NCBI GenBank assembly: GCA_025456065.1
Contig: JALOLH010000003.1
Location: 1-48,749, forward strand
Length of the DNA stretch: 48,749 bases
Direction of reading: 5' to 3'
From: Candidatus Nanopelagicales bacterium
GTDB lineage: Bacteria; Actinomycetota; Actinomycetes; S36-B12; CAIYMF01
The position numbers were made by a program, and so were the translations under genes. Shown piece by piece: positions 35,101-41,738 of this stretch. Every line of letters starts with the position of its first letter. Position 1 is the first letter of the stretch. The notes under the pieces are model-generated. The model was not told the origin of the DNA and ran no database searches. It saw only the letters and a list, made by a program, of their open reading frames with translations.

Positions 35101-38100
35101 CGACGTGGTGCGCGTGCAGGAGGCGGGGGGACCCGTCACCTGGCACCGGGTGGAGTCCGCCATCGGTGGGCGGCTGCGCCTCGCCGACGGCCCGGTCCTC
35201 ACCGCCGGGGCCACCGCCACCATCCAGCACGCCGCCACCACCGACCCACGCACCGGTGGGCCGTTCCTCGCCATCGACGGGACCCGCTCCGGCTCGGGCC
35301 CGACGGCGCAGGTCACGTTCGCGGTCTGGCGGCCCGACGCGCTGGCCGGCGGTCCCATCGGGATCGTCGACGGCGACGTCACCCACCCGGCCACCGTGGT
35401 GGCGGGCGGGCAGCCGCTGGAGGTCACCTTCGGGGAGGCCTTCGACGCCGCCGGGGTGGACGTCGCCTCGCTGGACCGGCAGGCCGACGCCTTCGTGACC
35501 ACCCTCGCCCGGGACGGCGGGGTGCTGCTGGTCGAGGGCGCCACTGCCACAGCCCTGGGCACCCCGGCGGGCCAGTCGCTCGCCGCGGTGGCCTACGGGC
35601 CCGGCGCCGTCCCGGCCGCCGCAGGGACGGTGGGCCCGGGGACCCTGCTGGTGCCGGAGTCCGAGCGCACCGAGATCGACCGCGGCCAGGCCTTGGTCGA
35701 CCACGAGCTCGAGCACACCCTGCAGTACGCGAAGTGGGGCCCGCTGTGGTTCAACGCCTTCCCGATGCTGGCCCTGGAGCTCCCGGGCATCCTCGCGACG
35801 GACACCGAGCTGCCGGACTACTCCCGCTTCCTCGACGCCTCCGTGGCCGCCGGCACCGGCAGCGACTGGGCGCTGACGATCCCGGCGACGGCGGGGGTGT
35901 CGATCGCCGCGCAGGACACCCTCCAGGTGGTCCAGGGGTCCCGGCGCGCCCAGGTGCGGGTCCGGTCGGTGAGCGGCAGCGTGTACACGGTGCGGGCGGA
36001 GGGCGCCGCGCCGCCCACCGGCCAGGTCAGCGTCCGCAAGCACCAGAACGCCACGCGGTTCGACGTGGTGCACGCCATCCTCGACCTGCTGACGCACGGC
36101 GGGCTGGTCAACGTGCTGGCGGGATCCACGTGGGGCGGCATCTTCTGGCTCATCGGCAAGGGCGCCTACGGGCTGGGGCGCGCCATCGCGGGCACGGGGG
36201 ACCTGCACCCGGCCACCGTGGGGGCCGGGGGCGGATCCCTCACCCTCGCCGACGACGCCGGGCGGGGCGCCATCCGCGAGTCCGGGCGCGTCGTCGTGCG
36301 GCAGGGCGACACCACCGTGGTGCGCACCATGACGCGCAGTGGCGACGCCGTGACGCTCACCGAGGCGGTGACGTTCACCGGCGGCGTGCAGGTGGCGATG
36401 TACGACACCCACGACCCCGGCAGCCACTTCGACTGGTACGACTACCGCCCCGCCACCATCGACGCCGACAACCCGGCGCGCCTCACGGTGGACGGGGGGT
36501 CGTTCGCCGCCGACGACCGCGTGCAGGTGAAGTACCGGGCCCGCGAGTTCAAGGCCGACGTCACGGCGGTGGCCGGGTCGGTGGTGGAGCTGCTGGAGCC
36601 CATCACCGTCGTCGACGGGGAGCGCTCGGCGCGGATCGCGAAGGTGGGATCGCACGATCCGCTCGGCAACGCCGACTCGGCCGCGATGGTCGAGATGGGC
36701 ATGGGCTGGATGAAGTGGGTGTTCGACCCGTACGGCCAGATCGAGTACGCGGCAGCGCCGCGCAAGGAATGGGCCCGCTGGCTGCTGCGCGTCATGCGGT
36801 GGGTCCTCGGCACGCAGAACTTCAGCCTGCTGCCCTTCGGGTACGTCTGGTGGAAGCGCCTGTTCGGGATCCAGCCCGAGCACCTCGCCCCGATCGAGCA
36901 GGAGGCCTCCTCGCAGAGCGGGGACCTCTACTCCCCGCTGGGCCGGCTGACCGGGGAGTGCCGCGCGGACGGGTTCGCGCGGGCCCGCATGGTGGTGGGC
37001 GACGTGGCCCGCTACCGGTACTGGCCGCTGGACCGGACCCGCTCGTTCGTGGACGACGGCGGGCTCGACGCGCCGGGCCTCCTGCTGGACCGCGACGGCG
37101 CCGGTGCCGCCGTGTCGACGCTGCGCGTGCTGCCGAACCGGGCGGGCACCGGGCCGGCCGGTGACCCGAACGGCACCACGGTGGTGGGGCCGACGGCCGA
37201 ACCGGGCCGGTCCGTCTTCGACGGGTTCTCCCGGCGGGACCCCGACCCGCGGCTGGTGCCGGCGAGCGGCGGGGGAGCAGCGGCGGACCCGCTGGGGTTC
37301 CTGCCAGCCCCGGTGGCGTCGATCCCGGCCAGCGCGAGGTCGCAGAAGACGCTGGGCACCTACGTGGCGTTCACGCGCCCGGGCGAGCACCGGGTGACCA
37401 CCGTCAACGGCATCTTCGGGGGTGCCGAGGCGCGGGACACCCACCGTGAGCAGATGCAGCCGCTCTACTTCGACGTCACCGCGGAGGACGTGGCGGTGAC
37501 GGTGGCGGGCCAGGCGGTGGCCGAGGGGGGGACGGTGGTCCTGGTCCCGTTCCAGCGCGCGGCGGTGGAGGTGACCCCCAACGGCTCGCGCACGTACCGG
37601 TTGACGGTGGACGACCCGGGCAGCTCCGCGGTGCTGCGGACCGAGGGCCTGCGCCTGGTGGGCGTCGGGGCCGGTGCCGCGGAGCCGGTGGAGGTCAGCC
37701 GGTTCCACGCGGCGGCCGGCGGCTCCTACGCCCCGGGCGGCCTGGCGTTCGCCGGGATGCACCTGTCGCGGGAGGTGGACATCCCGGTGCGTCGCTTCAC
37801 CGCGCAGGTGGTGGACTCCCTGGAGCTGCGGTCCGCGGCCGAACCCACGGCGGCGACGGTGCCGAGCCTGGCCATCGGGGCGGAGGCGTTCCTGCTGGTG
37901 CCGGCGCCGATCGCCCGAGCGCCCCGGGTCACGTCGGTGGACGGGTCCGCGCCGCCGGCGGGGGCGGCCAACCCGGTGTCCCGGGTGGCCAGCCCCGGGG
38001 CGGCGACCGCCGCGTTCCTCGGGGTGTCCGGCGCGGCCTTCCGGGTGTCCTTCCCCGCGGCGAGCGCCCCGGGTGCGTACGTGCTCACCGTCGACGTGGG

Positions 38101-38152
38101 AACGGGGACGTCCTCGGTGCCGCTCACCTGCGCGTTCACGCTGGCGCCGTGA
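32183..38152 (+). CDS. Giant RHS-core protein with HELEH metalloprotease-like motif (effector candidate)
   Basis: A 1989-aa protein, the last gene of the coupled operon (ATGA overlap). Residues 1-280 look like a short RHS/YD-type beta shell (HRDRATGALLGIEGGGTTYL, YRWQADRLVEVDG, VIACLPGG). It ends in a degenerate RHS core: LDPRTGTWCEPDPLDG (D294) and CRGDPIGRADPTGG, with DPIGR at 329 and DPTGG at 335-339, the place where RHS proteins often self-cleave. The remaining 1650 residues are mainly beta domains with hydrophobic patches (FFGIDWWFNLFASLVSW; LAGSTWGGIFWLIGKGAYGL). H1174-ELE-H1178 followed by TLQYAKWGPLWFN resembles zinc peptidase or eCIS-associated HExxH segments. It has no signal peptide, so it may leave the cell in the particle. 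Toxicity and protease activity are inference. Confidence 0.6.
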   Translation: MSTATLGAVTTTRLVLPRGAGTLEFHRDRATGALLGIEGGGTTYLRVEPDGTRTWPGVCRVREERTPDGTARHVETAAASWTEHYRWQADRLVEVDGVEVRRDADGRVIACLPGGADPAPASHRWLYAHHGPGPIHITTPAGARQIATTPDGVVRSWREGGRTHRCAWAGSGARLPLPRPTADHVDEAGRHWATLDARGHVRHLYLWDGTRCLARVDGPVGAPLAAVFSLDPSATPVRIVTPQGVTRVPRDAYGEGLLAHPGVPGLFGGHVRDGVVHLPLRRLDPRTGTWCEPDPLDGGDGDPRRAGGFPGELPVEPDPRSRYEVCRGDPIGRADPTGGVSAGLVISTLTWSFQNNILTFFGIDWWFNLFASLVSWSPFFGSDGLAASSHRGGFGVRRDGVINRITGGRAFTTQHIVWAPDEEFAELQRGEVIDAGTFAPTHYGAILAAAPAGRPRTLLASMSLAGRDWVRPGSLPAWTRHGGVGAPVAPGTLTPWFPSGGLHLDTALDTRHDVACTVTELVPGASAVGTLEPRTFLTARAATGLGAGDRVVVDDGTTLALAGVVGTVPVAGAERVQLDGDLPALGTSGLTLTQVTAAPASSEQRPAGAPADSLDARGTTATYAANDLLRLTDGGGVVTVARVSGLQAAVPLERPLPVDVPAPVEVALGVAGAGTPVTLAGANLDFGTATRPAVGTVGAVTGGGATTGVRIVGHDGASAAVLDAPLPAAIAGAATIAFHPVSAGPVLGRAAGPFGADARLTYVPEVAGAAPDGAAGTVLLRCSGGGQTHVRVVPGAPAHDVVVLDRALGGASPWTVERFPLAPGARPVTELTRADVVGLVVPDPAPFAAAPAVFLTRVTGDPPTAATTLLAGVDVAAGVVRTTRPTPTPSPDLEPGRPVLVGGRVASVRTIRVTVTLDRPYDLTGSGLRAVGLTGTGWVYACDVLAPAEVLARPRTRIGGADVDVPFPRFRVGDVVRVQEAGGPVTWHRVESAIGGRLRLADGPVLTAGATATIQHAATTDPRTGGPFLAIDGTRSGSGPTAQVTFAVWRPDALAGGPIGIVDGDVTHPATVVAGGQPLEVTFGEAFDAAGVDVASLDRQADAFVTTLARDGGVLLVEGATATALGTPAGQSLAAVAYGPGAVPAAAGTVGPGTLLVPESERTEIDRGQALVDHELEHTLQYAKWGPLWFNAFPMLALELPGILATDTELPDYSRFLDASVAAGTGSDWALTIPATAGVSIAAQDTLQVVQGSRRAQVRVRSVSGSVYTVRAEGAAPPTGQVSVRKHQNATRFDVVHAILDLLTHGGLVNVLAGSTWGGIFWLIGKGAYGLGRAIAGTGDLHPATVGAGGGSLTLADDAGRGAIRESGRVVVRQGDTTVVRTMTRSGDAVTLTEAVTFTGGVQVAMYDTHDPGSHFDWYDYRPATIDADNPARLTVDGGSFAADDRVQVKYRAREFKADVTAVAGSVVELLEPITVVDGERSARIAKVGSHDPLGNADSAAMVEMGMGWMKWVFDPYGQIEYAAAPRKEWARWLLRVMRWVLGTQNFSLLPFGYVWWKRLFGIQPEHLAPIEQEASSQSGDLYSPLGRLTGECRADGFARARMVVGDVARYRYWPLDRTRSFVDDGGLDAPGLLLDRDGAGAAVSTLRVLPNRAGTGPAGDPNGTTVVGPTAEPGRSVFDGFSRRDPDPRLVPASGGGAAADPLGFLPAPVASIPASARSQKTLGTYVAFTRPGEHRVTTVNGIFGGAEARDTHREQMQPLYFDVTAEDVAVTVAGQAVAEGGTVVLVPFQRAAVEVTPNGSRTYRLTVDDPGSSAVLRTEGLRLVGVGAGAAEPVEVSRFHAAAGGSYAPGGLAFAGMHLSREVDIPVRRFTAQVVDSLELRSAAEPTAATVPSLAIGAEAFLLVPAPIARAPRVTSVDGSAPPAGAANPVSRVASPGAATAAFLGVSGAAFRVSFPAASAPGAYVLTVDVGTGTSSVPLTCAFTLAP

Positions 38153-38459
38153 CACGGTCGTCCGCCGATCGTTCCCCCCAGGTCCGCCGGAGCCCGAGGA
38201 GGTGCACGGCTCAGGGGGCGGGTCGGCTGTGCCGATACCGCAGTGGAGGGGGCCCGTCCCGGGTCATTGCCGGCCCTGGTTCCCCCGGATGCCCCCGCCG
38301 GGGCCCATTGCCCCCCGCGGGGGTCTCCGTCACCGTGCGGTCGCGCCGCATGGCTCCGCGACCGTGGCCAGGATCCTGGATCGCCGCCTGTGTCCGGGTG
38401 AGCTTGGCCTCTGGCGCAGCGCACCGATTCGTGCTACGCGTGGCATGGAGGGGATGACC
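38153..38459. other. Gap after the injection operon: hairpins and a 12-bp palindrome, no gene
   Basis: About 300 bp without a supportable gene. A GCCCC/GGGGC hairpin (38291-38304) is followed by the palindrome CCCCCGCGGGGG (38312-38323), which may end the operon. Closer to the next gene, CCAGGATCCTGG (38368-38379) is a perfect 12-bp palindrome and a possible operator. No convincing -35/-10 pair was found. Confidence 0.35.
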
Positions 38460-38783
38460 ATGGCGAGGACGAGCGGATACGTGGGAACCCTCGAGGTGGA
38501 GACGAGGGGTCATGACCGCGTCTGGATCGGGCTCACGCAGAGCGCCAATGACAACGACTGGATCAGGGTTGCCCGCAAGCGGGCGTGGTTCACGCTGGAC
38601 CTGGAGACCGCGGATCGCCCGGTCCATCTCGCAGAACTCGCACTGCTGAAGCAGGCGCTCACCGAGGGGCTCCAGGTCCAGGTGTCCCATGATGGCGCGG
38701 CGGCCTTCCACAAGAGCGTGGCGGGGGACGCGTTCGACTGCACGGGCGTCAGAGTCCTCCGTTCGCCGATGCACTTCTCCTGA
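38460..38783 (+). CDS. Small protein of unknown function
   Basis: A 107-aa soluble protein. The ATG at 38460 is chosen because GGAGGGG (38447-38453) lies 6 bp before it; two in-frame ATGs upstream (38445, 38454) overlap that site. The sequence runs as strands and one helix (TSGYVGTLEVET, RVWIGLTQSANDNDW, HLAELALLKQALTEGLQVQV) and suggests a small beta-sandwich. No signal peptide. It ends 12 bp before the M64 peptidase gene, so the two are probably co-transcribed. It could be an immunity or carrier protein for that peptidase, but nothing in the sequence proves it. Confidence 0.6.
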   Translation: MARTSGYVGTLEVETRGHDRVWIGLTQSANDNDWIRVARKRAWFTLDLETADRPVHLAELALLKQALTEGLQVQVSHDGAAAFHKSVAGDAFDCTGVRVLRSPMHFS

Positions 38784-38795
38784 CGGGGGTGCGGG

Positions 38796-40193
38796 ATGGC
38801 GGACACCAGCGTGTCAGCAGGCGCGGCCCGCGAGGACGGGTCGGTACCGTACGAGCTCGGCAAGCCCAACTGGCAGGGCCGCGAGATCCCCGACATCGAT
38901 GATCCGTCCCGGTCGAGCCGCATCCTCGAGGGCCGGATGTGCGACGTGCTGATCCTCGGTGATGGCTTCCAGAGCCGGGCGGAGTTCGAGCAGCAACTCG
39001 CCTCGTGGATCAGCTCCTTCTACGCGCTGACCGTCTACGACGTGTTCCGCGGGGCCTTCCGGGTTCGGGCCCTGTATCGCCACTCCGCAGAGCGAGCCTC
39101 CCCCAGCCGGGGCTCCTACTACCGCGTGAGCATCGAGGAGGGCAAGGTCGCCGACGGCGAATGGTGGGAGGGCAGCTCCGACGACGACGTCACCTTTCGG
39201 CAGCGCGTCTTCGAGGATGTCGATTCGTTCCCCGACGTCAACCTGCGGCGCTACCCCAGCGGGCTCAGCTTCGGCGGGCAGAACACCTACATGGGCGACT
39301 GGTTGTTCGGCCTCTACCGCAATCTGGTCGTCGCCCTGCTGGTGCACACGGACAGCGATCCGACGCCGAGCGGGCGCCACTTCCGCATCGCCAGGGAGCC
39401 CGATCCCGATCCAGACCGGGGTGCCGATCCCACGCGGCTCGTGGTCGCCGCAGGCGGGTCGTCGGCCCTGCACGAGTTCAGCCACGCGTTCGGCCTGCTG
39501 ACGGACGAGTACATCAAGGATCGCGGGAAGCGGTCGAATCGTGTCAATCCCACCAGGCCGAGTGTCTTCACCCTGACGAACGTGAGCTACAGCGACAGGT
39601 ACGCGGAGGTGCCGTGGCTCCACCTGAGTCCCTGGGGTCGGGATGCTCGACAGTCCGGTGGCGACGAACCCTCGCCAGTGGTCGGCTGGCTGTGGGTGGG
39701 CGGGAGCAGCCAGCTGGGGGTCTGGCACAGCGAGTACCGCTGCCTGATGAACGGCGGCGGCGACAACTTCGCCTTCACGCAGGACGAGGGCTCCGACCCC
39801 ACCGCCGGCCCCGACGGCGTCTACGAGGAGGACGACGACGGAGCATGGTTGCGCGAGCATCGCTTCTGCCTGTGGTGTCAGGAGGTCGTGACGCTGCGGG
39901 TCCTGGAACGGACCGGGCAGCTCGACTCCGCAGCGGATCCGACCGACTTCCTGGGCAAGGGCGAGTACTGGTACTCGCGCTGGACCAGCGAGCTGCGTGA
40001 CCACTACTGGCGCCTGTTCGACGTGTCCCGCCAGATCCGTGACAGCGAGGCCAGGTACGCCGCGATGCATCCCGGGGCGTCCGGTGAACGCCTCGACGCA
40101 TCCGATCTCTACACCGCCTTCCGGGCAGACGACCCCGGTCCCGCGACCGAGCCGCCCGACGACGACGAGAACTGGGCGCTGCTGCTCGGTTGA
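38796..40193 (+). CDS. M64-type zinc metallopeptidase without signal peptide (effector candidate)
   Basis: A 465-aa protein. CDVLILGDGFQSRAEFEQQL followed by a helix and DVFRGAFRVRALYRHSAE is the typical start of IgA-peptidase M64 domains. The zinc site H226-EFS-H230 continues as AFGLLTDEY, matching HExxHxxxxLxDEY of the family, and YRCLMNGGGDNF later fits the conserved CLM segment. The predicted ligands are intact, so it is probably active. Classical M64 enzymes are secreted; this one has no Sec or Tat signal and begins with MADTSVSAGAAREDG, so a cytosolic role or export as cargo of the neighbouring injection system is likely. The C-terminal 90 residues are helical and acidic and not part of the family core. 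Confidence 0.82.
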   Translation: MADTSVSAGAAREDGSVPYELGKPNWQGREIPDIDDPSRSSRILEGRMCDVLILGDGFQSRAEFEQQLASWISSFYALTVYDVFRGAFRVRALYRHSAERASPSRGSYYRVSIEEGKVADGEWWEGSSDDDVTFRQRVFEDVDSFPDVNLRRYPSGLSFGGQNTYMGDWLFGLYRNLVVALLVHTDSDPTPSGRHFRIAREPDPDPDRGADPTRLVVAAGGSSALHEFSHAFGLLTDEYIKDRGKRSNRVNPTRPSVFTLTNVSYSDRYAEVPWLHLSPWGRDARQSGGDEPSPVVGWLWVGGSSQLGVWHSEYRCLMNGGGDNFAFTQDEGSDPTAGPDGVYEEDDDGAWLREHRFCLWCQEVVTLRVLERTGQLDSAADPTDFLGKGEYWYSRWTSELRDHYWRLFDVSRQIRDSEARYAAMHPGASGERLDASDLYTAFRADDPGPATEPPDDDENWALLLG

Positions 40194-40202
40194 GCGCGGG
40201 GC

Positions 40203-40219
40203 CGGCACGACTGGTGCCG
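40203..40219. terminator. Short hairpin between convergent genes
   Basis: CGGCAC (40203-40208) pairs with GTGCCG (40214-40219) around a 5-nt loop, in the 39-bp gap between the convergent M64 and HAF-repeat genes. It is short and lacks a T tract. Confidence 0.4.
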
Positions 40220-40232
40220 TGCGATCAGCCGG

Positions 40233-41498
40233 TCAGGACCCTGACGCCGGAGCCCAGATGACGATCGTGCCCACGCCGGAGGCGACCGCGCCCGGCTCGC
40301 CGGAGATGCCGACGATCTGGCCGGCGTCGTTGATCGCGGCGGCCTGGGAGTGGTCGGACGCGCCGAGCGTGCCCAGGTCGCGCATCCCGGATCGCGGATC
40401 CCAGACGAAGGCATGGGACCAGTCGGGTCCGCCCGGGGCTCCGGCCCCGGAGTGTCCGACGACCTGGCCCCGGTCGTTGATCCCGAGGGCGGTGGACCAC
40501 TCCGCGCCGGGGAGGGTGCCCAGGTCGGTCAGGCCGTCCTCGGCGCTCCACACGTACGCCCGGAGGTCCCAGGGGTCGTCGGCGCTCTCGATCGTGCCGA
40601 CGAGCTGGCCCTGGTCGTTCAGGCCGGACACCCTCCCGTCCACCACCTCCGTCGGCGTCGCGGTCTGCGGATCCCACAGGAGGACCCGTTCCCGGAAGGT
40701 CGCCTCGTCGAAGCGCCCCCAGGCCACCTGACCCCCGTCGTTGAGCATGCCGGCGTCGCCGTCGCCGAGGTCCCTGGCTGGGGTTCCGGGGGTCCACAGG
40801 TGCAGGTGGTGGTCGTAGACCGCCTCGTCCGTGCCACCCACGTTGACCAGCAGCTGCCCGGCGTCGTTGAGGTCCTGGACCCCCGAGCTGCGGCCGAAGC
40901 CGGTCCACCCGGCGACCGGGTCCCACAGGTACGCCTCGGACGGCTCGGGCTCGTCCTCCGCTCCCGTACCCGCCGTGCCGGCCAACTGGCCGGCGCCGTT
41001 CACCTTGACCGGCGTGAACGAGGCCCAACCGGGCGGCAGGCCAATGTCACGGACCCCGGTGTCCGGCTCCCAGAGGAAGGCGCGACCTGCGTTGTCACCC
41101 GTCGCCTCCCAGCCGCCGACGAGCCCCTCGGCGTTGATCGTCGTGGGGAAGAATCTCCGCCCGAGGTCGTGCAGCCCCGATCCGGGGTCCCAGACGACCC
41201 CGAAGACGTCCCACTCCCGATCGGGCCTCATGGTGGTTCCCTGCCCGATGACCCGACCCCCGTCGTTGATCTCCAGACCCGGTGCGAACTGCGTGTCCAC
41301 CCCCAGCGACTCGATGCAGTAGCCCGCGCTCGCCCCGACCGGCATCGCGGCGTTGCCCGAGGAGCACCCCGCCGACCCAGGCACCGCTGCGCTGCCGCTG
41401 CTTGCTGAGGAACCAGCCCGCTCGCCGCCACACGCACCGAGCAGGCCCACTGGCCCGAGCAGCGCACCAACGATCGCAGCCCGCACGATGCCCCGCAC
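40233..41498 (-). CDS. HAF-repeat extracellular lipoprotein
   Basis: A 421-aa lipoprotein. The GTG at 41498 is preferred because GAGGGGAGA lies 9 bp before it; a longer frame upstream to 41585 has no such site. The signal sequence (IVRAAIVGALLGPVGLLGAC) ends in a lipobox LGAC, followed by a Ser/Gly linker. The mature part has at least seven HAF-type repeats with IND-x-GQ-hydrophobic cores: INDGGRVIG, VNGAGQLAG, LNDAGQLLV, LNDGGQVAW, LNDQGQLVG, INDRGQVVG and INDAGQIVG, each followed by an AYLWDP/AFVWDP-like strand. These probably fold as a beta-propeller on the cell surface. Function unknown. It is convergent to the M64 peptidase gene and divergent from the lectin-domain gene. Confidence 0.82.
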   Translation of the reverse strand: MRGIVRAAIVGALLGPVGLLGACGGERAGSSASSGSAAVPGSAGCSSGNAAMPVGASAGYCIESLGVDTQFAPGLEINDGGRVIGQGTTMRPDREWDVFGVVWDPGSGLHDLGRRFFPTTINAEGLVGGWEATGDNAGRAFLWEPDTGVRDIGLPPGWASFTPVKVNGAGQLAGTAGTGAEDEPEPSEAYLWDPVAGWTGFGRSSGVQDLNDAGQLLVNVGGTDEAVYDHHLHLWTPGTPARDLGDGDAGMLNDGGQVAWGRFDEATFRERVLLWDPQTATPTEVVDGRVSGLNDQGQLVGTIESADDPWDLRAYVWSAEDGLTDLGTLPGAEWSTALGINDRGQVVGHSGAGAPGGPDWSHAFVWDPRSGMRDLGTLGASDHSQAAAINDAGQIVGISGEPGAVASGVGTIVIWAPASGS

Positions 41499-41738
41499 GC
41501 CCCACCATCTCCCCTCGAGGCTGCCGCCCGGCGCCACGCGTACCGGTCGGCGCAGTCGAGGCTCCTCCTGCCCCGCGCCTGCCACCAGAGGCCAAGGTCA
41601 CCTGAAGGTCGCCTCGTCGGAGCGCCCGACCGCGGGTGCTGCGTCGGTGGGCAGGGCCTTCGGCACTGGCGCAGCCCGCAGCCGGCGGCGCCATGATGGC
41701 GATGACCGCGGGCAGCCCGGGGCGAGAGGAGGTCACTG

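Noticed and set aside
35690-35760. Assignment of the HELEH segment to DUF4157
   Set aside because: The HExxH pattern fits, but the surrounding sequence (TLQYAKWGPLWFN) does not clearly match the DUF4157 pattern as I know it, so the family is left open.
13610-38152. Prophage
   Set aside because: Tail genes are present but no terminase, portal, major capsid, head-tail connector, integrase, holin or endolysin was seen, and both flanks are ordinary metabolic operons.
32129-38155. Very long open frame on the minus strand opposite the RHS-like gene, and similar antisense frames opposite other tail genes
   Set aside because: In DNA of this GC content antisense frames stay open by chance. Their translations are low-complexity Gly/Arg/His/Val without recognisable domains and lack ribosome sites.
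40695-41627. A 24-bp near-repeat (23 of 24 identical) at 40695-40718 and 41604-41627
   Set aside because: One copy codes for FDEATF in the HAF-repeat gene and the other lies upstream of its start; no palindrome, no third copy. It may be chance or a decayed fragment, so no function is claimed.
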